From the NCBI RefSeq assembly GCF_020400655.1, contig NZ_JAINRC010000002.1:372001-436000 (forward strand): a stretch of 64,000 nt of DNA. Reading direction: 5' to 3'. This DNA comes from Streptomyces spinosus. GTDB lineage: Bacteria; Actinomycetota; Actinomycetes; Streptomycetales; Streptomycetaceae. Below the pieces are notes generated by a model. The model had not been told where the DNA came from, made no database searches, and saw only the letters and a program-made list of their open reading frames with translations. Position numbers and translations under genes: made by a program. Positions 8,505 through 16,304 of this stretch are shown here, one piece after another (the first letter of the stretch is position 1; every line of letters begins with the position of its first letter).

Positions 8505-9461
8505 TCAGCGCGGGCCGGCCGGCTCCGGGAGGGCGGCCAGCTCCGCCAGGGCGTCCGGCGGCAGGGTCAGGGAGCCGGCCGCGACGTTGTCCTCCAGGTA
8601 GCGGCGGGTCTTCGTGCCCGGGATGACCCCGACGTGCTCGCCCTGGGCCAGCACCCACGCGATGGCCACCTGCGCCACGGTCGCGCCCAGCCGGTCGGCG
8701 ACGGCCCGTACCCGGTCCACGATGGCCTGGTTCGCGGTGATGGCCTCGGGCTGGAACCGGGGCAGGCGGTGCCGTCCGTCCACCTTCGGCAGGTCGCCGG
8801 GGCCGCTGATCAGACCGGAGAGGAAGCCGCGGCCCAGGGGCGCGAACGCGATGAAGGCGATGCCCTCACGCGCGCAGTGGTCGACCACCCCGTTCGTCAG
8901 GGCGTCGCGGCTCCACAGGGACAGTTCGCTCTGCACGGAGGCGACCGGGTGCACCGCGTGGGCGCGGGCGATCTCGTCCGGTGACGCCTCGGACAGCCCG
9001 AGCGCGCCGACCTTGCCCTCCTTGACCAGCTCCGCGAGCGCGCCCCAGCTCTCCTCGACCGGCACCCGCGGGTCGATGCGGTGCAGCTGGTAGAGGTCCA
9101 CGTGGTCCACGCCCAGCCGCCGCAGGCTCGCCTCGAACGCGCCGCGCAGGTACTCCGGCCGGCCGTCCCGGTGGCTGCGGTAGGTGGCCGGGTCGTCGAC
9201 CACCAGTCCGCCCTTGGTGGCGAGCAGCACCTCCTCACGGTGGCCCCGCAGGGCCTTCCCCACCAGAACCTCGTTGGTGAAGGGGCCGTACTGGTCGGCC
9301 GTGTCGATCATGTCCACGCCGAGTTCCACGGCGCGGCGGATGACCGCGATGGACTCGTTCTCGTCCCGCCCCTCCTCGTCGTACCCCCAGGACATCCCCA
9401 TGCAGCCGAGTCCCACGGCCCCGAACGACCGTCCCGTGTCGCCCAATCGGATCCTGCGCAT
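8505..9461 (-). CDS. Aldo/keto reductase
   Basis: 318-residue AKR with a TIM-barrel pattern. The catalytic Asp and Tyr are in IDTADQYGPF, the Lys in LLATKGG and the His in LYQLHRID; the C-terminal NADPH contact is in VIPGTKTRRYLEDN. The start is set at ATG 9461 (MRRIRLGDTG), where homology to the family begins; the frame stays open further upstream but that stretch covers the operator region. The gene is convergent with the biosynthetic operon and divergent from the exporter at 9664, sharing a 202-bp regulatory interval with two inverted operator-like repeats. Confidence 0.88.
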   Translation of the reverse strand: MRRIRLGDTGRSFGAVGLGCMGMSWGYDEEGRDENESIAVIRRAVELGVDMIDTADQYGPFTNEVLVGKALRGHREEVLLATKGGLVVDDPATYRSHRDGRPEYLRGAFEASLRRLGVDHVDLYQLHRIDPRVPVEESWGALAELVKEGKVGALGLSEASPDEIARAHAVHPVASVQSELSLWSRDALTNGVVDHCAREGIAFIAFAPLGRGFLSGLISGPGDLPKVDGRHRLPRFQPEAITANQAIVDRVRAVADRLGATVAQVAIAWVLAQGEHVGVIPGTKTRRYLEDNVAAGSLTLPPDALAELAALPEPAGPR

Positions 9462-9546
9462 CGCCGTACGCACCACCTTTCCCCGCGTCGCTGTGAAGCG
9501 TCGGTCACCGTCACCCGCCGTCGAGTGGCAGGCCAACGTCTTTATA

Positions 9547-9611
9547 CAGAACTCTGGCATACGTCGTTGACAGCGGGTCTGCTGAGTACCCTACTCTGTG
9601 CCAGAGTTCTG
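9547..9611. promoter_or_regulatory. Divergent promoter region with 13-bp inverted repeats
   Basis: A perfect inverted pair, CAGAACTCTGGCA (9547-9559) and TGCCAGAGTTCTG (9599-9611), brackets 39 bases. Between them lie a consensus -35 TTGACA (9567-9572) and a plausible -10 TACTCT (9592-9597) for the exporter gene to the right. On the other strand TATAAA, next to the left repeat, could be the -10 for the aldo/keto reductase. The arrangement looks like repressor sites controlling both genes. The MarR protein encoded at 11756 in the same gene group is the obvious candidate ligand (inference). Confidence 0.6.
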
Positions 9612-9663
9612 CTACATAGCTGATGACTACCCGACAACAGACAACAGACAGAGGTGATTCACC

Positions 9664-11226
9664 GTGTCCACCGGCAGCCCGCGGGCCACCCTCGCCGCGG
9701 CGTGCGTGGTCGGCCCGCTCATGACCCTGGTGGTGACCGGCCCGTCCGTGGCCGTCCCCGACATCGGCGCCGACCTGCACAGTTCCCTTGCCGCCGCCCA
9801 GTGGGTGGTCGACGGTTACATGCTGACCGCGTCCAGCAGCCTCGCGGCGATGGGCTCGCTGGCCGACCGCGTCGGCCATCGCCGCATGTTCACCTGGGGC
9901 ATGGCGTTCTTCGCCTTCTGGATGACCGTCTCCGGCCTGGCGAACAGCATCCTGCTGCTCGACCTGGCCCGTGCGATCGCCGGTTTCGGCAGCGGCGCCG
10001 CGCTCGCCTCCATCACCGCGATCCTCGCCCAGGCCTTCGACGGCACGGCACGCGCCAAGGCCTTCGGCCTCTTCGGCACGTTCCTCGGAGCGGGTCTCGC
10101 CTTCGGCCCGGCCTTCGGCGGCGCCCTGGTCAACCTGTGGGGCTGGCGCTCGGTCTTCCTCGTCCTGGCCGCCGTCTCCGCGCTCGTCCTGCTGAGCACC
10201 CCGCTGCTGCCCCGTTCCGCCCCCAACAAGGGCCCGCGCTTCGACTGGGCCGGCAGCCTGCTCTTCGGCGCCGGTGTCGCCCTGTTCGTGCTCGCGCTGG
10301 TCGAGGGCCCCGGCCGGGGCTGGAGCGACCCGATGGTGCTCGCCGCCGCCGTCGGCTGCCTGGTGCTGATCACGGCGTTCGTGACGGTGGAGCGCCGCAC
10401 GGAGAACCCGATGTTCGACCTCGGCCTGTTCGCCCGGCCGCAGTTCCTCGCCGTCTGCCTGGTGCCGCTGGTGCTGGCCTTCAGCTTCGTCGCCCTCGTC
10501 ATCGTGCTCCCGCCGTACCTCACCTCCACGAGCGGGATGTCGGCGCTGCGCATCGGCATGGTCCTGCTGCTGCTCACCGGGCCGTCGCTCGTGATGCCCG
10601 CGCTCACCGGTCTGGTGGCGCAGAAGTTCTCCCAGCGGACCCTGTTCGTCGTGCTGCTGGCCTGCTCCGCGGCGGGTGCCGCCTGGCTGACGCTGGTCGA
10701 CCCGGGCGCCTCCGCCCCGGCCCTGGCCGGACCGCTGCTGCTGCTCGGCATCGGCTACGGCATCTCGCTCGGCATTCTCGACGGCGCCGCGGTCTCGGCC
10801 GTCGAGCCGGAGCGGATGGGCATGGCGGCGGGCATGTTCAACACCGTCAGGCTCGCCTCCGACGCGGTCTCCATGGCCGGTCTGGGCACCCTCGTCACCG
10901 CGCTGACCAAGGCCGCCCTCGACAGCGACAAGGTCTCCGCCTACCCGGGCGGGGCCGGCGAGCTGACGTCCCGGGCGCTCCAGGGCGGTCTGACCAAGGC
11001 CGTCGGAACCCTGCCGGACGGGGCCGTGCGCGACAGGGTCGCGACCGCGATGTCCGACGCGTACGCCAGCGGCCTGCACACCACGATGTGGTTCGTCGCG
11101 GCGGCGTGCGCGGTCAGCGCGGTCGTGGTCGGCGCCCTGCTCTCGGGCCGGCGGCAGGCGCAGGAGGCGGCCGGTGACACCGCCGAGGCGGCCTCCCCGG
11201 CACCCGAGCCCGCTTCCACCCACTGA
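9664..11226 (+). CDS. MFS drug exporter (DHA2/EmrB-QacA type)
   Basis: 520-residue major facilitator superfamily protein. The hydrophobic pattern fits 12-14 membrane helices. The DHA motif-A-like segment GSLADRVGHRR lies after helix 2 and the QWVVDGYMLT segment typical of QacA/EmrB proteins precedes it. The start is GTG 9664, preceded by an AGAGGTGAT ribosome binding site. A long periplasmic-type loop and a charged, Ala/Pro-rich C-terminus follow the last helices. It probably exports the product of the neighbouring biosynthetic genes or gives self-resistance, and it heads an exporter-thioesterase-MarR gene group. Confidence 0.88.
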   Translation: MSTGSPRATLAAACVVGPLMTLVVTGPSVAVPDIGADLHSSLAAAQWVVDGYMLTASSSLAAMGSLADRVGHRRMFTWGMAFFAFWMTVSGLANSILLLDLARAIAGFGSGAALASITAILAQAFDGTARAKAFGLFGTFLGAGLAFGPAFGGALVNLWGWRSVFLVLAAVSALVLLSTPLLPRSAPNKGPRFDWAGSLLFGAGVALFVLALVEGPGRGWSDPMVLAAAVGCLVLITAFVTVERRTENPMFDLGLFARPQFLAVCLVPLVLAFSFVALVIVLPPYLTSTSGMSALRIGMVLLLLTGPSLVMPALTGLVAQKFSQRTLFVVLLACSAAGAAWLTLVDPGASAPALAGPLLLLGIGYGISLGILDGAAVSAVEPERMGMAAGMFNTVRLASDAVSMAGLGTLVTALTKAALDSDKVSAYPGGAGELTSRALQGGLTKAVGTLPDGAVRDRVATAMSDAYASGLHTTMWFVAAACAVSAVVVGALLSGRRQAQEAAGDTAEAASPAPEPASTH

Positions 11227-11240
11227 CAGGGGACCGTCAC

Positions 11241-11672
11241 ATGACCCAGACCGCCCTCGGACCCGTCGAGGTCCTGCCCCCCTACGTCGAACAGCAGTTG
11301 GTGGAGCGGCTCGGCATCGAGGTCACCGTCTGCGAGCCCGACCTGGTGGTCGGCACCATGCCGGTGGACGGCAACCGGCAGCCCATCGGGCTCCTGCACG
11401 GCGGCGCCAACGCCGTCCTCGCCGAAACGCTCGGGTCGCTCGCGGCCTGGGTGCACGCGGGCGCCGACCGGATCATCGTGGGCCAGGAGCTGTCCTGCAC
11501 CCACCACGCCGGCGCCCGCACGGGGAAGGTCACCGGTGTCTGCCGTCCGCTGCACGTGGGCACGCACACCGCCACCTACGAGATCGTCATCTCCGACGAG
11601 CAGGGCCGGCGCACCTGCACGGCCCGGCTCACCTGCGCGATCCCGCCGGCCCGGCGGCGGAGGGCCCGGTGA
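11241..11672 (+). CDS. PaaI-family hotdog thioesterase
   Basis: 143-residue single hotdog domain of the PaaI/YdiI acyl-CoA thioesterase group. The GLLHGGANAVLAETLGS segment carries the conserved HGG turn and catalytic acidic residue of the family, and the C-terminal beta strands (GRRTCTARLTC) are recognisable. It starts 14 bases after the exporter stop with a good ribosome binding site and is probably cotranscribed with it. It may release the acyl product from ACP or CoA, or edit stalled intermediates. Confidence 0.85.
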   Translation: MTQTALGPVEVLPPYVEQQLVERLGIEVTVCEPDLVVGTMPVDGNRQPIGLLHGGANAVLAETLGSLAAWVHAGADRIIVGQELSCTHHAGARTGKVTGVCRPLHVGTHTATYEIVISDEQGRRTCTARLTCAIPPARRRRAR

Positions 11673-11755
11673 GGGCCTCCTCCCCGGCACGGCGGCCCAC
11701 CCGTGGTCAGCCTGCGGTCACTCCTTCGTTCTCTGTCGTATGCGAGACTGTTGAC

Positions 11756-12202
11756 ATGGCGAACACGACGGAGACGGTCGCCGCAGGCCGGCTCGGGCAC
11801 ACGATCAAGAGGGCTGAGCAGGCCCTCATCGCACGCAAGTCGCACGTGCTGCGGGAATACGACCTGACGGTGCCGCAGTATTCGGTCCTGCTGCTGCTGT
11901 CGGTCTCCGACGGCATGTCCGCGGCACAGCTGGCGCGGGAGTGCATGGTGACCCCGCAGACGATGGCCACGGTGCTGACCAACCTGGAGAAGGCCGGACT
12001 GGTCGTCCGCGAGCCCTCCGAGCTGCACCAGAAGGTGGTGGTCAACCGGGCGACCCGGGCGGGCCGCGCCGTGGCGAAGAAGGCGGACAAGGCGGCCTTG
12101 CGGGTCGAGGGTTCGCTCAGCGCGGAGTTCACGCCGGAGGAACGGGCCCGCTTCGAGGAATACCTGGAGCGGGCAATTGCCGTACTGAATTCACTGGACT
12201 GA
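11756..12202 (+). CDS. MarR-family transcriptional regulator
   Basis: 148-residue winged helix-turn-helix protein. The recognition region SAAQLARECMVTPQTMATVL lies around residues 60-80 and the wing (LVVREPSELHQKVVVN) follows; flanking helices fit MarR dimerisation. No convincing ribosome binding site precedes the ATG at 11756, and TTGACA abuts it, so a leaderless or weakly translated message is possible. It follows the exporter and thioesterase genes and probably represses them in response to a small molecule, the usual MarR arrangement. Candidate sites are the inverted repeats at 9547-9611. Confidence 0.87.
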   Translation: MANTTETVAAGRLGHTIKRAEQALIARKSHVLREYDLTVPQYSVLLLLSVSDGMSAAQLARECMVTPQTMATVLTNLEKAGLVVREPSELHQKVVVNRATRAGRAVAKKADKAALRVEGSLSAEFTPEERARFEEYLERAIAVLNSLD

Positions 12203-12221
12203 ATTCTCGGCACCGCGTCCC

Positions 12222-12290
12222 GGAGGCAAGGGAAAGGCGGCGGTGGTTGTGCTTGTACAGCGCAACCACCGCCGCCTTTCCGTTGCCTCC
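12222..12290. terminator. Very long hairpin (31-bp stem) after the MarR gene
   Basis: Arms 12222-12252 and 12260-12290 are complementary over 31 positions with two mismatches, around a 7-base loop (TTGTACA). The structure starts 19 bases past the MarR stop and probably terminates that message, insulating the SARP gene downstream. The right arm is not followed by a T-run, which is common in Streptomyces. The stem is about twice the length of the other terminators in this window. Confidence 0.75.
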
Positions 12291-12383
12291 GAATGGTGTG
12301 ATGTGCGCAACATCGCAAGTTGCCGACTGATTAACTCTGGTTTCACACTCAAATAGGTGGGATGGTTTTCAGCCGGGTCCTGA

Positions 12384-12389
12384 TATACT
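12384..12389 (+). promoter_or_regulatory. Probable -10 element of the SARP gene
   Basis: TATACT at 12384-12389 lies in the only AT-rich stretch of the locus (about 12300-12400), roughly 110 bases before the SARP start. No good -35 sits 17-18 bases upstream, as expected of an activator-dependent promoter. TGGTTT occurs twice (12338 and 12363) in the -45 to -20 area and might be an activator or autoregulatory contact. Confidence 0.4.
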
Positions 12390-12492
12390 CGATTCGTCAC
12401 TCAGGGTCACCGGCACGGCCGGCGTGCCCCCGAGTGGTGAATGAATCCGTCATACCGGTAACCGACGGGATGACGTGTGCCAACAAGGGGGA

Positions 12493-13377
12493 ATGGTGCA
12501 GATTCATGTCCTGGGCCCGATGGTCGTCTTCGACGAAGAGTCGGAGCCGGTCGTCCTGGCTCCGAAACCACGGCGGATTCTCGCGATGCTGGCGGTCAAC
12601 GCCGACCGGGCGATATCCGTCAGCGCACTCGTACAGGAGCTGTGGGGAAATAATCCGCCCCGCACCGCAACTGCCACGATTCAGACATACGTGGGACATG
12701 TCCGGCGCACACTCGCGGAAGCGCTCCGGGTCAGCGTCGCGGAAGTCGCCGACGAAATCCTGGTCACCGAGGGCAGCAGTTACGTGCTGTCCTCGTCGCG
12801 AGTGGCGCTCGATATCACCGAGTACGAAATGCTGGCCGAGGAGGGAAATGCCGCGGTCGAACGCGGCGAATTCGCCCGCGGTGCGGATGTGCTGCGCCGG
12901 GCGCTGTCCCTGTGGCGCGGGCCGGCCCTCGTCAACGTCGAGGCCGGTGAGTTACTGAGCGCGCGCATCGTCTGCCTGGAGGAGTCCATGCTCTGCGCCG
13001 CGGAGCACCGGGTCTACGCGGATCTCCAGCGGGGCGCCCACCGCACGCTGGTACCGGAGCTCTCGGAACTCACGGCCCGGCACCCGCTGCACGAGAACTT
13101 CCACCGCCATCTGATGCTCGCCCTGTACCGGTGCGGGCGCAGGGCGGAGGCGCTGGCGGTCATGCGACGGCTGCGCACCCGGCTGGTGGAGGAGCTGGGC
13201 CTGGAGCCCTCGCCGTTCCTGGTCCAGATGGAGCAGGACATCCTGCGGGGCGAACCGTCGCTGGACCTGAGCCAGGCCGCGGCGCCCTGCCAGGGCACCC
13301 CGAGGTCAGCGGTCCGCCCGTCGGGTCACCTGCGGCTGCACCCGACGTCGGCGGCGGTCATGCAACCCACCGGCTGA
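12493..13377 (+). CDS. SARP-family pathway activator (contains a TTA codon)
   Basis: 294-residue Streptomyces antibiotic regulatory protein. An N-terminal OmpR-type winged helix (residues about 1-100, VQIHVLGPMVV to YVGHVRRTL) is followed by a bacterial transcriptional activation domain (about 105-255, with ELTARHPLHENFHRHLMLAL). There is no NB-ARC or TPR extension, so it is a small SARP of the ActII-ORF4 size class. The start is ambiguous: ATG 12493 abuts the GGGGGA ribosome binding site, GTG 12496 is spaced slightly better, and GTG 12475 is also in frame. Codon 12952-12954 is TTA, so translation should depend on the bldA tRNA. It is the likely switch for the surrounding biosynthetic genes. 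Confidence 0.9.
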   Translation: MVQIHVLGPMVVFDEESEPVVLAPKPRRILAMLAVNADRAISVSALVQELWGNNPPRTATATIQTYVGHVRRTLAEALRVSVAEVADEILVTEGSSYVLSSSRVALDITEYEMLAEEGNAAVERGEFARGADVLRRALSLWRGPALVNVEAGELLSARIVCLEESMLCAAEHRVYADLQRGAHRTLVPELSELTARHPLHENFHRHLMLALYRCGRRAEALAVMRRLRTRLVEELGLEPSPFLVQMEQDILRGEPSLDLSQAAAPCQGTPRSAVRPSGHLRLHPTSAAVMQPTG

Positions 13378-13617
13378 CGGACACCCGGCAGACCGGGGGC
13401 CGCGGGGCGAACCACCCCGCGGCCCTCGCCGTTTCCACGCCCCGGCCGGGCCGACATCCGAACGGACCCGGGCGCCCCGGAGCCGGCAGCTCCGCGCCCC
13501 CGGCGCTCCCTCGGCCCGGCCGCCACCCCCGCGTCACCGCCACCCCGGCGAAACCGAGCCGGGCGCCGGCCACCCACCCGGCCGCCGAACCGGCACGGCG
13601 CACGCGTCACGGCGTGG

Positions 13618-14661
13618 TCAGGCCGCGCTCACCAGCAGGCACGACCAGGTGAAGCCGGCGCCGGCGCTGACCACCAGGGCGTACTCACCGGGCTCCAGCA
13701 GCCGGCGCGCGTGCAGTTCCGCCAGGCTCGCGGCCGCGTCTCCGGCGCCGAGGTGGCCGGTGTCGGTGCCGGGGCGCAGGAGTTCCGCGCCGGTCAGCTT
13801 CGTCAGCAGCGGCGCGTAGGCCAGGTCCACGGTCTTGCGGCCGAGCCGTGGCGCGACGACGTAGCGCGGTGGCTGGTCACCGGTCGCCGCCAGGCCCGCC
13901 GCCTCCAGGCAGGACTCCACGGCCGACCGCAGGGCGCGGGCGCTGGCCTCCGTGAACGCCTCCAGGCCCTCCGCCGCCAGGAACGCCTTCTTGGTGCGGC
14001 GGATGTCCACCCGGGGCCCGAGCGTGCGGGCGGCGGGGCTGAACGGATCGTCACCCCGGTGCATCCGCTCCAGCCGCGGCGCGGCCACCGTGGAGATCGA
14101 GTGCAGCACGAGGTCGGCGGGCCGTCCGCCCTCGGTGTCCGCCAGGTGGTGCAGCACCAGCGCGGTGGCCCCGTCGCCGTATCCGATGCCGTAGTCCCCG
14201 CTCCACCGGTCGAAGCCCGGTTCGAGGAACGCGTCGGCCGTGGTGACGAGCGCGCTGCCCAGCCCCGGCTCGACGAACAGCCGCGCGGCGGCCAGCTCCA
14301 CCGCCGCCGCGCCGCCGTTGCACACCTGCTGCACGCCGACGGGCACCGCGGCCCCGGCGCCCAGCCGGTCGGCGATGAAGTGGGCCGGGGACCACAGGTC
14401 ATGGCCCTGGTAGTGGATCCACGCGTGCAGGACGGCACCGACCTCCGCGGCCGGCACGCCCGCCGCGGCCAGCGCGCGCCGGCCCGCCTCGCAGGCCATC
14501 TCCGGCGGGGCCAGATCGGCCACCGGCAGCCGGTCGTACCCCAGTTCGTCGGCGGTCTCCGCGTCGAGCAGGCCCAGGTCGACGGCTTCCCGCGCGCTCT
14601 GCCGCCGCTCGGGAAGCCACACCTCGGGACCGGAGATGCCCAGCGGGCGGGGCAGCCGCAT
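13618..14661 (-). CDS. KASIII-like protein with altered triad (paralogue of the 944 gene)
   Basis: 347-residue FabH-superfamily protein clearly paralogous to the gene at 944: both begin MRL, share YQGHD-W-S around residue 85, and have the nucleophile at residue 114 (QQVCNGGAAA). The usual His and Asn positions are again Arg272 (APRLG) and His303 (GHLGAGD). The shared departure in two diverged copies argues for a real, selected activity rather than decay. Its ATG overlaps the stop of the secreted cupin gene by one base (TGATG), so it is translated with it. About 240 bases without a gene separate it from the SARP stop. Confidence 0.82.
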   Translation of the reverse strand: MRLPRPLGISGPEVWLPERRQSAREAVDLGLLDAETADELGYDRLPVADLAPPEMACEAGRRALAAAGVPAAEVGAVLHAWIHYQGHDLWSPAHFIADRLGAGAAVPVGVQQVCNGGAAAVELAAARLFVEPGLGSALVTTADAFLEPGFDRWSGDYGIGYGDGATALVLHHLADTEGGRPADLVLHSISTVAAPRLERMHRGDDPFSPAARTLGPRVDIRRTKKAFLAAEGLEAFTEASARALRSAVESCLEAAGLAATGDQPPRYVVAPRLGRKTVDLAYAPLLTKLTGAELLRPGTDTGHLGAGDAAASLAELHARRLLEPGEYALVVSAGAGFTWSCLLVSAA

Positions 14662-15155
14662 CACCGGCTCCGGCCGCCGGCCGGGGACGCCGTGCCGCAG
14701 CCCGGGTCGGCGACCGGCACGGAGGGGGCCGTGGCGTCCGTGGGGAGGATGTCGACGACGTACAGCTCGACCGGTGTGGTGCCGCGGTTGATGCCCATGT
14801 GCACGGTGTGCGGGCCCACCGGCTCCACGAGCGAGTCCCCCGGGCCGTACTCCTTCTCGGAGCAGTCCGAGCCGTCGATCCGCGTGAAGGTGCCGGAGTT
14901 GATGACGGCGATCTCCTCGCCCACGTGGTAGTGCCAGCCCGTGGAGGCGCCCGGCTGTACGACGGCCTTGCGGTACAGGACCTTGCGGTTGCCGTCCGCC
15001 TTGATCTTGAACGGGGCCGAGGTGAGGCCCTGGCTCAGGGTCACCGAGCTGACGGGCGGCTCTTCCGCCACGGCCGCGGACCGGGTGGCGAAACCGATGC
15101 CCAGGGCCACCACCACGACGGCACCGGCTGTTGCGACCTTGCTTCTGTGGATCAC
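14661..15155 (-). CDS. Secreted cupin-domain protein
   Basis: 164 residues. An N-terminal signal peptide (MIHRSK, then a hydrophobic Ala/Val stretch to about residue 25, likely cleavage after AAVA) is followed by one cupin barrel. Cupin motif 1 is GWHYHVGEEIAVINSG and motif 2 is EPVGPHTVHMGIN, keeping the metal-binding His, His, Glu and His. The enzymatic activity cannot be told from sequence. Translational coupling to an intracellular KASIII-like protein is unusual for an exported protein. Its promoter should lie in 15156-15300. Confidence 0.8.
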   Translation of the reverse strand: MIHRSKVATAGAVVVVALGIGFATRSAAVAEEPPVSSVTLSQGLTSAPFKIKADGNRKVLYRKAVVQPGASTGWHYHVGEEIAVINSGTFTRIDGSDCSEKEYGPGDSLVEPVGPHTVHMGINRGTTPVELYVVDILPTDATAPSVPVADPGCGTASPAGGRSR

Positions 15156-15371
15156 GGACGTGCTCCTCCGCTCGCTGGAAGACGGCAGGCGGGCCGCGCC
15201 ACCGCGCCCCCGCCTGCTCCTGTGTAGCAGAGCATTGGCACTCGGAGTACGTCTGTGATGATGATGAAGGCTGTCTTCTGCCGGGCCTTGGGTGGTTCTT
15301 CAGCGGACCTCGACCGGACCGCCGACCGGGCCTTGCGACCGGACCGCCGCCGGCCCCTTCGGCCCGTCTCG

Positions 15372-16247
15372 TCACCCCGCCTCGACCAGCGAGATCCGTC
15401 CCTTGCGCGCGTCGCGGTCCAGCAGCTCCCGCACCCTCTCGGCGGTGTCCGTCCCGGCCTGCGCCGTGTGCAGCATCAGCCGGACACCGGGGCGGTCCGG
15501 GACCTCCAGGACCGAGTGGTCGAAGATCAGGCACCCCGCCCGCGGATGGTCGATCGCCTTCACTCCCTGGTTCGTCGACCGGATCTCGTAACGCGACCAC
15601 AACTCGGCGAACTCCGGGCTGCATCCGGCAAGATGCTCGGAGATCCGGGTGAACTCCGGGTCGTCGGGATAGCGGGCGGCGTCCCTGCGGAACTCGGAGA
15701 CCAGTCCCGGCGCGATGTCCGCCCAGTACCGGTGCCGTGCCCGGAACGCCGGGTTGGTGAAGAAGGCCATCAGGCAGTTGGTGTCGCCCTCCCGGAACCC
15801 GAAGACCAGTTCGGCGGCCCGGTTGGTACCCACGATGTTCCAGCAGCGGTCGATGGCGTAGGCCGGGGACGGCATCCAGCCCTCCAGCAGCGACGTGAGC
15901 CGGGAGATGTCGCCGGGGTCGCCCGCGGTGTGCCGCGGCGGGTTCAGCCCGACCAGCCGGTAGAGGTGGTCACGTTCGGCCGCGTCCAGCCGCAGCGTCC
16001 GGCTGATGGCGTCCAGCACCTGTTCCGACACCTTGATGTCCCGGCCCTGCTCCAGCCACGTGTACCAGGACGCCCCGATGCCGGCCAGCATCGCCACCTC
16101 CTCCCGGCGCAGGCCCGGGGTGCGCCGGCGCGCCCCCGGGGGCAGACCCACGTCCTGCGGGGCGAGACGCTCCCGGCGCGTGCGCAGGAAGAGCCTCAGC
16201 TCCTCCCGTCGGCGCGCGTCCCCTACCGGTTTCAGGCTGGTGGTCAT
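15372..16247 (-). CDS. XRE-family regulator with MmyB-like ligand domain
   Basis: 291 residues. The N-terminal helix-turn-helix (about 35-95, with RTPGLRREEVAMLAGIGASW and YTWLEQGRD) is joined to the MmyB-like domain (about 105-270) that binds a lipid-like ligand in structures of the family. MmyB itself is the activator of the methylenomycin cluster. The start at ATG 16247 leaves only 57 bases to the divergent exporter gene at 16305, so the regulator probably controls that gene and itself from a shared promoter. It is widespread in Streptomyces as a local regulator of oxidoreductases and transporters. Confidence 0.88.
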   Translation of the reverse strand: MTTSLKPVGDARRREELRLFLRTRRERLAPQDVGLPPGARRRTPGLRREEVAMLAGIGASWYTWLEQGRDIKVSEQVLDAISRTLRLDAAERDHLYRLVGLNPPRHTAGDPGDISRLTSLLEGWMPSPAYAIDRCWNIVGTNRAAELVFGFREGDTNCLMAFFTNPAFRARHRYWADIAPGLVSEFRRDAARYPDDPEFTRISEHLAGCSPEFAELWSRYEIRSTNQGVKAIDHPRAGCLIFDHSVLEVPDRPGVRLMLHTAQAGTDTAERVRELLDRDARKGRISLVEAG

Positions 16248-16304
16248 AAACCCAGGATAAGTACGGGCTACCCGGCGTGTGTTGACGACGGAGAACCTCG
16301 CCTC

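Noticed and set aside
12191..12400. A 69-codon minus-strand frame downstream of the MarR gene
   Set aside because: It runs through the long hairpin and the SARP promoter and has no translation signal.
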